Shown: positions 1 through 5,992, counted from the first letter of the stretch. The stretch: 9,282 bases of DNA from Syntrophorhabdaceae bacterium PtaU1.Bin034 (GCA_002067405.1 MVRP01000170.1:1-9282), one strand, 5' to 3'. Translations and numbers: made by a program. The notes: generated by a model not told the origin, from the sequence alone.

Positions 1-1
1 T

Positions 2-154
2 TGTATGGCGCAAGCGAGAAGTGAAAGGTTCACAGGTGAGAAATACTATTGTGAACTTATGCGACTAGACAGTAGTTGCGAAAGGCAGCGCAAGAAAAGC
101 ACCACATTCCTCGCCGGCAAAGACTTCATCATAACAGTACCCGGAAAAGAATAG
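2..154 (+). CDS. Possible 3' end of an unidentified gene running off the left edge
   Basis: One plus-strand frame is open from the window edge to a TAG at 152-154, about 50 codons, with an internal ATG at 5-7. The encoded tail is polar and includes the segment TGEKYYCELMRLDSSC and ends TVPGKE. The stop codon is the first three bases of the target duplication of the neighbouring insertion sequence, so the stop would have existed before the insertion. I recognise no family, and a random open frame of this length is not rare, so this is only a candidate. Confidence 0.18.
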   Translation, partial: CMAQARSERFTGEKYYCELMRLDSSCERQRKKSTTFLAGKDFIITVPGKE

Positions 155-160
155 AGAAAA
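152..160. repeat. Left copy of 9-bp target site duplication
   Basis: TAGAGAAAA lies directly outside the left terminal inverted repeat and is repeated exactly at 1985-1993 outside the right one. Perfect flanking direct repeats next to inverted termini are the footprint of a cut-and-paste insertion. The ISKra4 family is known to make duplications of about this size. Confidence 0.88.
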
Positions 161-179
161 GGGTGCACGACAAAAAAGT
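161..179 (+). repeat. Left terminal inverted repeat of the ISKra4-type element
   Basis: The sequence starts GGGTGCACGAC and pairs with 1966-1984 at 17 of 19 positions. The two mismatches lie inside the perfect outer 11 bp. The end nearest the transposase stop is this one. Confidence 0.85.
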
Positions 180-229
180 GGCAGCGATGCGGGTTGGATA
201 CCACCACCCATGGGTGAATGGAGTCCCTC

Positions 230-1529
230 TCATCTGACAGCCGGTTTTGCTGTTCGATGCCCCGCGTGGTCTGCCCTGCGTTCCCAGAAGTCCTCGAAGC
301 GGCCGCTCAGTATGGTGCAGCGGAGGGCGATAATCGCATCAGCACCTCTCACGGTCCAGTGCATGCCTGCGCGCTTGAGCCGGGTGCCGATGGCGAACTT
401 GCATCCTGCCTCGACGACGCCCGTGGAGGTGCATAGACCCTGCGCATGGAACTCGGGGTAACGCATGCGGCTGCGGTTCTCCGTGACATAGTCCCTGCAC
501 TTCCTCGCCTCATCGCAGCTTGAGGCGTGTATGTCAAGCATATGAATCAATTCGTCGAGGCGCCCTTCGTCGAGCTCGTCGTGACGCTCTTTGGCCCACT
601 GTTTGCCAAGTTCGCTCCCGGCCCCGTAGACGGCCTTCGCCGCTGAGACGTTCTTTTGCATGGAAGCGGTCGACGATGTTGACGGCACCAGGGAAGTATT
701 CGTGGGAGAGATTCCAGATCCAGACCGCGCTGTCGCCCAGTACTACCCGCCGTTCAGCCTGATCAAAACCACGCCGTGTCGCCTCCCGAAGAACCCTCTG
801 GGCGAAGGGCGCATCCTCGGCGGAGTCAGAGGCGGCGCTCTCGATAGCCGCCGAGTAGGTAACGGAGCCCTCGTCCCGTACCGGTCGCCCTTCTTTGTCC
901 CGGCCTTCCGCGCTCCAGGCCATGCAGAGCTTCACCTCCCGCGTCTTTGGAGCGCCCGTGCGTCCGGTCAGCTCGCTCTTCCGCACGAGGGATGCCCGTG
1001 CCGTCGATCCCGAGATAGAGCGTCGGAGAGGACGGCGTACCGGCTATACGTTCTTTCGTCCTCGGCGATCTCCCTGCCCAAGGCTTCGGACGTCCGTTCG
1101 ACCTGTTTGGCGTTCACCTTTACGCCGGCAAGTTCCGAGAGCAACAAGGACCCTTCTTTGAAACTGACCATTGAGGCGGAAAGGCCGGTCATGCGCACCA
1201 CTTGCGGGAGACAGGGACGTATGGACCATCGACAGCGCCCGGTCCCTGGGGACGAGACTCTCTTTGCATGTCTCGCAGTGGTACATCTCGCCAAGGACCG
1301 TGGTGAATGTTTTGGGCCGTCGTCCTTCGTAGCGCATATGACCGCCACAGGAGCACGGAAGAAAAGGTCCTGCATAGTCGGAGAGGTCCGCGTTGAGCTT
1401 CTTCTCGACAGCCCTGGCTGCCTCCCGCCTCGCCGCCGTCTCTATCGCCTCGAAGTCGAGACTATCAGAGGCGCCCTTGCCGATCAGCCTTTCGATCTCC
1501 GCGGCGATCTGGATCCCGAACTCTTTTTT
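230..1529 (-). pseudogene. ISKra4-type DDE transposase (ORF2), broken by four frameshifts
   Basis: Reading the minus strand from about 1529, pieces in successive frames rebuild one transposase. First is a basic/coiled N-terminal part with a zinc-ribbon-like pair (CSCGGHMRYEG, then YHCETC). Next comes the segment ending SELAGVKVNAKQVERTSEALG. Then comes the first catalytic Asp in LYLGIDGTGIPRAEE, the second in VLGDSAVWIWNLSHEYF, and the Glu in STGVVEAGCKFAIG. The end is GRFEDFWERR followed by a stop at 230. All three DDE residues survive but lie in different frames. Frame changes fall near 1203-1210, 1051-1057, 973-979 and 637-648. Each is +1, that is one surplus base (or two missing). No separate ribosome site or early ATG serves this gene, so it was probably expressed by frameshifting from the upstream DUF6788 gene. 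It is non-functional as written. Family recognition is from motifs only. Confidence 0.85.
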
Positions 1530-1897
1530 GAGGCCCCCTTTTTGGCGGTCGCTTTCGCGTCCGCCTCTGAGAGCTTTCCCCGGCTCAGTTCGTCGCTTGC
1601 CTCGGCGAAATCGTGGGCGAGCTTCCAGAATCGTCGGCCCTCCTCCAACTGCTCTCTCACCTTCGGGAGATCCTCCTCGTTCGGTACCGTGCTGATCACG
1701 GATCTTCCTCCCACCTTCTTCGAGATGATCCAGCCGCCGTGTCCCGGATGTCCGGGGTCGGCACAGACGCACATCGGCTTGCCGCAACGACGGTATCGAT
1801 AGATGAGAGAACCCAGGCGGAAATCGCCCATTCAGGCCAGCTCTTCCTGAAGCAGTGAACGTCGCTTTTCAAGCTCTTCCGTGGGGAATGTCTCCAT
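1484..1897 (-). pseudogene. DUF6788-type ORF1 of the ISKra4-type element, interrupted by a TGA
   Basis: The frame reads from ATG 1897 (METFPTEELEKRRSLLQ...), preceded by a strong GGGAGGGAAG ribosome site. It meets an in-frame TGA at 1834-1832 (codon 22) and continues directly with ATG 1831 in the same frame: MGDFRLGSLIYRYRRCGKPMC, then CADPGHPGHGGW. The Arg/Cys-rich motif RYRRCGKPxCxC is typical of DUF6788 proteins found next to ISKra4-type transposases. It may be a small zinc-binding or DNA-binding accessory part, but the function is not established. The 3' end is Lys/Ser rich and carries a -1 slippery site leading into the transposase frame. Restart at ATG 1831 is possible: AGGAAGAG lies about 10 bases upstream. 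I treat the TGA as a nonsense mutation. Confidence 0.72.
1523..1529 (-). promoter_or_regulatory. Probable programmed -1 frameshift heptamer A AAA AAG
   Basis: On the minus strand ORF1 reads gcc tcA AAA AAG agt. The heptamer is in the exact phase for simultaneous slippage, and the -1 frame entered (ctc aaa aaa gag ttc) is the transposase frame. A AAA AAG is the classical bacterial slippery site (E. coli dnaX and IS elements). A purine-rich AGGGGG lies just 5' and could act as a Shine-Dalgarno-like stimulator, though closer than in dnaX. I did not identify a confident downstream stem-loop. Confidence 0.7.
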
Positions 1898-1908
1898 TCT
1901 TCCCTCCC

Positions 1909-1927
1909 GTTAGCCATATAGGCTAAC
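1909..1927 (-). promoter_or_regulatory. Hairpin in the IS leader just upstream of the ORF1 ribosome site
   Basis: GTTAGCC and GGCTAAC form perfect 7-bp arms around a 5-base AT loop. The hairpin lies immediately 5' of the GGGAGGGAAG ribosome site of ORF1 (ATG 1897), inside the right end of the element. It may be a repressor or transposase site at DNA level or a leader stem in RNA. The sequence does not decide between these. Confidence 0.5.
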
Positions 1928-1965
1928 AGACATTAACACATTCCCAATCCTCCCCTCAAGCGACA

Positions 1966-1984
1966 ACTTTTAAGTCGTGCACCC
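1966..1984 (-). repeat. Right terminal inverted repeat of the ISKra4-type element
   Basis: It ends GTCGTGCACCC, the exact reverse complement of the left outer 11 bp. It is followed at once by the second copy of the 9-bp target duplication. Confidence 0.85.
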
Positions 1985-1993
1985 TAGAGAAAA
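1985..1993. repeat. Right copy of 9-bp target site duplication
   Basis: TAGAGAAAA is identical to 152-160. Together the copies place the insertion about 30 bp upstream of the -35 element of the tetR promoter. Confidence 0.88.
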
Positions 1994-2015
1994 CTCGTGC
2001 TTGACTCTTGGAAAT

Positions 2016-2029
2016 ATCAATACATTGAT
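2016..2029. promoter_or_regulatory. 14-bp inverted repeat overlapping the tetR -35 region
   Basis: ATCAAT and ATTGAT form perfect 6-bp arms separated by AC. The repeat overlaps the proposed -35 (TTGATG, 2025-2030). Its sequence differs from the larger palindrome at 2046-2063, so if it is an operator it probably binds another regulator. It could also be chance in AT-rich DNA. Confidence 0.3.
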
Positions 2030-2053
2030 GGCATCATTCAATTCTGATATAGT
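2025..2053 (+). promoter_or_regulatory. Proposed tetR promoter
   Basis: TTGATG (2025-2030) and TATAGT (2048-2053) are separated by 17 bases, a good sigma-70-type match. Transcription would start near 2060, only a few bases before ATG 2068. No Shine-Dalgarno sequence is visible before that ATG, so the message may be leaderless or nearly so. Confidence 0.5.
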
Positions 2054-2063
2054 ATACTATATC
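2046..2063. promoter_or_regulatory. Perfect 18-bp palindrome, probable TetR autoregulatory operator
   Basis: GATATAGTATACTATATC is identical to its reverse complement. It covers the proposed -10 and ends four bases before the tetR ATG. TetR family dimers bind palindromes of this size, commonly over their own promoters, and binding here would block RNA polymerase. Assignment to this TetR protein is inference from position and symmetry. Confidence 0.68.
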
Positions 2064-2067
2064 GTAT

Positions 2068-2784
2068 ATGGAGACAAAACGAAAATACAACTCAGAGTCC
2101 CGACGCAGTCAGGCAGCCGTAACGAAGCGGGTCATCCTTCTTGCCGCAAAGAGACTCTTTGACTCAAATGGGTTCGACAGGACAACTATTGAGGGGATCG
2201 CCAGCGCTGCCCGTGTCTCGGCTCCGACCGTCTATGCGTTGTTTAAGTCGAAAGAGGGGGTTTTGAGGGAGTTGTTCAATGAGGTCATCTTCAGCGACCG
2301 GTACAGATCCCTCGTAGATGAAGCCGCTTCTTGTGATGACCCAAGGCAGGCCCTGAAGATCGCAGCACACATCACACGGATGCTTCATGACGCGGAAGAA
2401 TCAGAGATCGGACTGATCCGGGGAGCTTCGCTGATGTCTCCGGATCTAAGATCATTGGAGCGGGAGGCCGAGCATATTCGCTACGAACGGCAGCACTTTC
2501 TCGTACTCCGTCTTGAGAAGGAGAAGCTGTTGCCCGATACCCTGAACTCGACCCGCGCCCGTGACATCCTCTGGTCCCTCACGAGCCCGGACATCTACCG
2601 CATGCTTGTGATAGAGAAAGGATGGTCTTCCGACGAATACGAGACATGGCTTAGTAAGACACTCCTTCAAACACTCGTCGTTGCTACATCAGATGGTGCA
2701 GAAAAAACGGCAGAGACAACCTCGAAGAGTGTGAGCGGTCCGAAAAGGACGCGAAGAACAGGCCGGGTTATAAAAACGCGTTGA
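2068..2784 (+). CDS. TetR/AcrR family transcriptional regulator
   Basis: This 238-residue cytoplasmic DNA-binding repressor has a classic N-terminal TetR helix-turn-helix domain: ILLAAKRLFDSNGFDRTTIEGIA at about 23-45, then the recognition region VSAPTVYALFKSKEGVL at 50-66. The C-terminal part is helical and poorly conserved, as expected for a ligand and dimer domain. It suggests no ligand. It is slightly longer than usual because of a polar, basic tail (about 210-238, GPKRTRRTGRVIKTR) that looks disordered. ATG 2068 lacks a visible ribosome site but is fixed by the domain start. The gene is followed after 36 bases by a DUF169 gene with its own strong ribosome site, so the two are probably co-transcribed. 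The 18-bp palindrome just upstream suggests autorepression. Confidence 0.93.
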   Translation: METKRKYNSESRRSQAAVTKRVILLAAKRLFDSNGFDRTTIEGIASAARVSAPTVYALFKSKEGVLRELFNEVIFSDRYRSLVDEAASCDDPRQALKIAAHITRMLHDAEESEIGLIRGASLMSPDLRSLEREAEHIRYERQHFLVLRLEKEKLLPDTLNSTRARDILWSLTSPDIYRMLVIEKGWSSDEYETWLSKTLLQTLVVATSDGAEKTAETTSKSVSGPKRTRRTGRVIKTR

Positions 2785-2820
2785 CCGAGACTTCAGTACG
2801 GAAAAAACGGAGGTGCAAAT

Positions 2821-3579
2821 ATGAGAAGCGAACTGATAGGAGCCCTGAAATTGCGCATGCAGCCGGTTGCCGTGATCCTCACCGATCACAAACCCGCCGG
2901 AGGCCTTCACTTCAAAGAAGGAAGCATATTCGGCTGTGTGGCATCCATGTTGGTGACGTCCAGCAAGAAAAGCCGCGTTGCGTACTTTGACCGAAAGACC
3001 TATGGCTGTCCCGGCGGAGGAACGGGTCTGGGTTTTGGGGACAGGTACGGCAGTTTTCCCATTGACTGCCTTCTTTCGACGGGCAACAAGGACTTTGCGG
3101 CAAAGATGGGACGCCCGGGTTCGGAAATGGAGGAGGGCGAGCGATTCTACAAGGATCCCGAGACTGCAAGAAAATGGGTGAGGACGCTCCCGTTCCGCGA
3201 CGTTCCATCGGAATACGTCGTGTTCAAGCCGCTCGAGCAGGTAACGGATCAGGAACAGCCGGTGCTGATCGTCTTCTTTGTGAATCCCGACCAACTGTCG
3301 GCCCTGGTAGTCCTTGCCGACTACAACCGCGGAACGAATCAAAGGATTGCCGCGCCTTTTGGAGCCGCATGCCAGTCGATACTGTTTGGCTATACTGAAG
3401 CAGACAAAGAAAGCCCCAGGGGCATCATCGGCTTCTTTGATATCGCGCAGCGCAGTCAGGTTGACCGAGAAACGTTGACGTTCACCGTGCCCTTCAAGAT
3501 GTTCAAGGAAATGGAGGGAAGTATCGAGGGCAGCTTCCTAGAAATGCCGGTGTGGAAGAAACTACAGGAGCGGCAGTGA
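2821..3579 (+). CDS. DUF169 family protein
   Basis: The 252-residue protein matches the DUF169 (COG2043) family by its opening (ELIGALKLRMQPVAVIL), the IFGCVASML segment, and the hallmark YGCPGGGTGLGFG (about 61-73). No signal peptide or membrane segment is seen, so it is probably cytoplasmic. Cysteines lie at about 39, 63, 83 and 174. The first two sit in the conserved glycine-rich motifs, which hints at a metal or cofactor site, but this is inference. The molecular function of the family is not established. A GGAGGT ribosome site lies 6 bases before ATG 2821. It follows tetR closely, so it is the likely target of that regulator. Full length, with no anomaly seen. Confidence 0.88.
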   Translation: MRSELIGALKLRMQPVAVILTDHKPAGGLHFKEGSIFGCVASMLVTSSKKSRVAYFDRKTYGCPGGGTGLGFGDRYGSFPIDCLLSTGNKDFAAKMGRPGSEMEEGERFYKDPETARKWVRTLPFRDVPSEYVVFKPLEQVTDQEQPVLIVFFVNPDQLSALVVLADYNRGTNQRIAAPFGAACQSILFGYTEADKESPRGIIGFFDIAQRSQVDRETLTFTVPFKMFKEMEGSIEGSFLEMPVWKKLQERQ

Positions 3580-3630
3580 GGTTCGGCGAGATTCGGAACA
3601 AATGTTCAGCGGGTCTGATTCGCGGGGAAA

Positions 3631-3644
3631 TTGTCAAAAGTTTC
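3631..3644. repeat. Candidate left inverted repeat of the second IS
   Basis: TTGTCAAAAGTTTC pairs with the reverse complement of 5350-5363 (TTGTCAAAACTTCC). A nine-base exact match between two windows of this size can arise by chance, so support is modest. Confidence 0.35.
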
Positions 3645-3785
3645 ATGAAAAGCAGTAAATGAGATATGAAAGCAGGGACATTGAAGACGGTAGGAAGCAA
3701 GACAAGAGGTTGACTCGATCAAGAATCAGCTCACCGCCTGATATTTCGGCAGCACCAAGGCAGGCGATGAGATAGAGAAATAGTA

Positions 3786-3794
3786 GTTTTGTTG
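3786..3794. repeat. Candidate left target duplication of the second IS
   Basis: GTTTTGTTG occurs exactly again at 5330-5338 in the same orientation, flanking the transposase remnant. T-rich low complexity raises the chance of coincidence. Confidence 0.33.
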
Positions 3795-3823
3795 TTCTTT
3801 GACAATCGAAGAGAAGTAATCCT

Positions 3824-5232
3824 TTAAGCCGCGAGCGAGAGGATCCTTGCCCACTTGCCCTGGATGGTGGTGATCCCTTCCAGCTCTTTTAAGGGGATGG
3901 GAACCTGCCACTTAAGAGACGTATGGGGTCTCAAGAAGTGGTAGTGGGTGACGAAGAGGGTAACGAGCGCAAGAGCGCCGTTAAAACTGTTGAACCCATG
4001 TGAAGGTCTCATATGGTGTTTGAAGGTCCGATTCAGTCGTTCGATCAGTTGCTTGTAAGGTCTATACGTCTCCGACTCGCTGTCCAGGCAGTCCGATCAC
4101 CTTCTTATGGGCAACCGATAAGTCTCTCTGTTCGTTCAGGTAGTGCAGCCCTGCAGGGTACGAAGGATTTCCATCGGTGACGAGAATAATCGTCTGATCC
4201 GCCGTCCGGATTGCCTCGTTCATGGCAATGACGGCAGGCAATGTCTCTCTGCTGCCGGCCACGTGGTAGGCGGTGATCTTCAGGTTCTTGGAAGAGACGA
4301 AGAAAAAGACGTAGTGCTGTTTCCCCATGACCTTGATGTAGGCCTCATCGCCTGCGCTTATCTCGTCGATGGGGTCCCTTATACTTAAGGTTGAAGCGGT
4401 GACAGTAAAAAGCAGCCGCAGCAGCGTAGTTTAAAACCGACTGGTAGGAGATGGAGATCGCAAAGACTGACCGAAGAACTAAAGCGGTCTTCCTCGCACT
4501 TAAGGCAAAAAGACACGTAGAAGGCAAGGACAAGGCCGAGGATGTTGGGTTCTCGTCAGATTGAGGACCGGCTCTTCAGGAGAAGAAACTGCAAGCTCGT
4601 GAGGTTGGTAATGATACTCCCTGACAGCTTGAACTGGGAGCTCTTCTTCTTCGCAAGCTCCCGTTCCTTTTCGTTAAGCTTGCCTATTTGTCTTACCCAG
4701 TACTCGCAATTGTCGTTGGGACATTTATAGTAGGTTGCCTCCTTCTTCTGCTTCCAGGCAAAGAGGGCATGAAGGCAATAGGGACACCAGTACTTGGTCT
4801 TCTTTTGGAATCGTCTGTCTGCCTGAAAGAGTTCATTGCAGACCTTGCACAGAAGTTGGCTCCTTTTCTTCCCGTCATTGTAGTAGAGGTACTCATGGGG
4901 AGCATGGCAGCAGGGACAGACGACAAGACTAGGCACGCGGTGGGAGCCACGACATTTTACCGGGATAAAGGCTTACCATGCATCATTTCATACTCGGCAA
5001 GGATTTGCTTGTAGTCCCTCGCAGGCTCCTTCTTTGGAAGCTCTGTTAATGGCGGCAAGGGAGGGACAATAAAATTCCGATAGTTGGGATGCTTCTCTTT
5101 GAAATCGTCTTTTGGCTTCACTTCCGGATTGCGGTCGTGAAGGATATCGGCAAGGCCGCTCACGATCTGCTCGATCTCACTCTTCGTGAATTTCGAGCAT
5201 ATCCAGATGATGAAGCGGGCTATTTTGGGCAT
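3824..5232 (-). pseudogene. DDE transposase (IS6/IS240-like catalytic domain) with zinc ribbons, broken by six frameshifts
   Basis: Minus-strand fragments rebuild one transposase of about 470 residues. From ATG 5232 the N-terminal part reads MPKIARFIIWICSKFTKSEI... to a stop at 4957. Then come two zinc-ribbon-like units (CPCC...CKVC and CPYC...CPNDNC), then the pieces LGLVLAFYVSF and LSARKTALVLRSVFAISISY. The DDE core has Asp in AGDEAYIKVMGKQHY, Asp in LVTDGNPSYPAGLHYLN, and Glu in KQLIERLNRTFKHHMRP. It ends ITTIQGKWARILSLAA. Frame changes fall near 4959, 4618-4630, 4543-4551, 4501-4512, 4368-4378 and 4081-4092. The last looks like a five-base loss in a KVIGL-(QN)-LDSESE motif. The catalytic residues survive in separate frames. 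A strong AAAGGAGG ribosome site precedes ATG 5232. Exact IS family naming is uncertain. Confidence 0.85.
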
Positions 5233-5237
5233 ACGGG

Positions 5238-5298
5238 CTTGCCTCCTTTATGGGTCTCGCAAACACATAAAAACCCTGCTTCTGCAGGGGGAGGCAAG
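5238..5298 (-). promoter_or_regulatory. Leader inverted repeat masking the IS transposase ribosome site
   Basis: On the minus-strand transcript CTTGCCTCC (from 5298-5290) can pair with GGAGGCAAG (from 5246-5238). The second arm is the Shine-Dalgarno sequence of the transposase (GGAGG, nine bases before ATG 5232). The perfect 9-bp stem encloses a terminator-like hairpin. Transcripts that start upstream of 5298 would carry both arms and be poorly translated. Such masking is known to protect other IS elements, such as IS10 and IS50, from activation by outside transcription. Confidence 0.6.
5269..5289 (-). terminator. Short intrinsic-terminator-like hairpin in the IS leader
   Basis: On the minus strand CCCTGC-AGAA-GCAGGG is followed directly by TTTTT. 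The 6-bp GC-rich stem, 4-base loop and U tract are the form of a Rho-independent terminator, though on the short side. It lies between any outside promoter and the transposase start, so it could stop read-through into the element. Confidence 0.5.
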
Positions 5299-5329
5299 TT
5301 CTTTAAACAATAAGTAAGGAATTACAAGG

Positions 5330-5338
5330 GTTTTGTTG
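5330..5338. repeat. Candidate right target duplication of the second IS
   Basis: GTTTTGTTG is an exact match to 3786-3794. See that entry for limits. Confidence 0.33.
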
Positions 5339-5349
5339 AGAAAGGAACA

Positions 5350-5363
5350 GGAAGTTTTGACAA
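5350..5363. repeat. Candidate right inverted repeat of the second IS
   Basis: The reverse complement, TTGTCAAAACTTCC, matches 3631-3644 at 12 of 14 positions. It overlaps a 13-bp inverted repeat GTTTTG-A-CAAAAC (5354-5366) lying a few bases upstream of the DJ-1 gene ribosome site, which could instead be an operator. Confidence 0.33.
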
Positions 5364-5390
5364 AACCTGCCCGGAAGGGAGGAGATGGAT

Positions 5391-5937
5391 ATGGAGAAAA
5401 GAGTGCTCGAACCCCGTGGCAGACGGCAGCGAAGAGCTCGAGACCGTGGCGATCGTCGACGTCCTGAGACGGGCCGGAGCCAAAGTCATGGTGGCATCAG
5501 TCAATGAGCTGACTGTGAGGGCATCGAAAGGGGTGAACCTTATGGCAGACAGCCTTTTGTCCGACTGCAGCCGTGAGGTGTTCGATCTCATAGCCCTGCC
5601 CGGCGGCATGCCGGGGGCCGAAGCCCTCCGCGACTCGGCACTCCTCGTCGCGCTGCTGAAGCGCCAGGCCGACGAGGGAAGGTTCTATGCAGCGATATGC
5701 GCCTCACCCGCGGTGGCCCTCCATCCCCACGGCCTGCTTCGGGGGAAACGCTTCACCTGTCATCCTCATTTTGCCCAGGGGATAGACGGCCGGCTTTCAG
5801 ACGATCCTGTCGTCGTCGACGGCAACCTGGTAACCGGACGGGGTGCCGGCTGGGCGGTCGAGTTTGCACTCACCCTCGTCGAACTCCTTTACGGAAGCGC
5901 GAAGACCCGGGAGGTTCGCCGGGGAATGGCGATGTGA
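5391..5937 (+). CDS. DJ-1/PfpI family protein with an N-terminal frameshift
   Basis: The open frame from GTG 5416 encodes most of a DJ-1/ThiJ/PfpI protein: VADGSEELETVAIVDVLRRAGAKV with the conserved acidic residue, LIALPGGMPGA, the nucleophile elbow AAICASPAVAL with its cysteine, and TCHPHF. This family includes glyoxalase/deglycase-like and chaperone activities. Which applies here cannot be told. The natural start is ATG 5391 (MEKRVL...), 6 bases after a GGGAGGAG ribosome site. That frame is one base out with the body: the joint lies in the CCCC run at 5412-5415, where one C appears surplus (MEKRVLEP-VADGSEE). With the joint repaired the protein is about 181 residues, normal for the family. 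No ribosome site serves GTG 5416, and starting there loses the first beta strand. It is either a pseudogene or a single-base sequence error. Confidence 0.82.
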
Positions 5938-5979
5938 GGTATCGATCAGCCTCATTCGCTGGAGGGAATGGCTGCCTTT

Positions 5980-5992
5980 GTAGTAATACTAC
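5980..5992. promoter_or_regulatory. 13-bp inverted repeat upstream of hrpB
   Basis: GTAGTA and TACTAC are perfect 6-bp arms around a single A. They sit between the DJ-1 stop and the hrpB -10 element, a position suitable for a regulator site. No known operator is recognised and coincidence is possible. Confidence 0.25.

Larger units (their letters stand above)
161..1984 (-). mobile_element. Complete ISKra4-type insertion sequence, coding capacity decayed
   Basis: The element is 1824 bp. Its ends are inverted repeats: bases 161-179 match the reverse complement of 1966-1984 at 17 of 19 positions, with the outer 11 bp (GGGTGCACGAC) perfect. Each end abuts the 9-bp repeat TAGAGAAAA. Inside, on the minus strand, are a DUF6788 gene and an overlapping ISKra4-type DDE transposase gene, an arrangement known from this family. 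Both are broken (one nonsense codon, four frameshifts), so the copy could move only if served in trans. It sits just upstream of the tetR promoter and reads away from it. Whether it alters tetR expression is unknown. Confidence 0.88.
3580..3823. other. Gene-free stretch between DUF169 and the IS transposase remnant
   Basis: No convincing gene or terminator was found. It contains TTGTCAAAAGTTTC (3631-3644), which matches the reverse complement of 5350-5363 at 12 of 14 positions and may be an IS end. It also contains a loose inverted repeat CGCCTG...CAGGCG (about 3736-3766) and the 9-mer GTTTTGTTG (3786-3794), repeated at 5330-5338. A 15-codon open frame from ATG 3666 is too short to support. 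Confidence 0.4.
3631..5363 (-). mobile_element. Decayed insertion sequence with DDE transposase; borders uncertain
   Basis: The transposase core (3824-5232) is certain to be mobile-element DNA, and the borders are not. Option one, used here, takes the imperfect inverted pair 3631-3644 / 5350-5363 (12 of 14, including nine consecutive matches). It gives 1733 bp, but no target duplication is seen. Option two takes the exact 9-bp direct repeat GTTTTGTTG at 3786-3794 and 5330-5338 as target duplication. It gives a 1535-bp element (3795-5329), but the resulting ends do not form good inverted repeats. The element separates the DUF169 gene from the DJ-1 gene and points away from the latter. Confidence 0.5.

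Noticed and set aside
660..1802. A 380-codon plus-strand open frame opposite the ISKra4-type transposase
   Set aside because: It has no recognisable domain, is rich in Arg, Ser and Pro, and lies antisense to clear transposase motifs. It is a by-product of GC-rich coding on the other strand.
3666..3713. 15-codon plus-strand open frame starting MKAGTLKTVG
   Set aside because: It is too short, has no good ribosome site, and lies in probable IS-flanking DNA.
4062..4388. Short separate genes suggested by the open frames in the second IS region
   Set aside because: They are consecutive pieces of one transposase in different frames, as shown by the motif order GDEAYIKV, TDGNPSYP, LIERLNR. I annotate one pseudogene.
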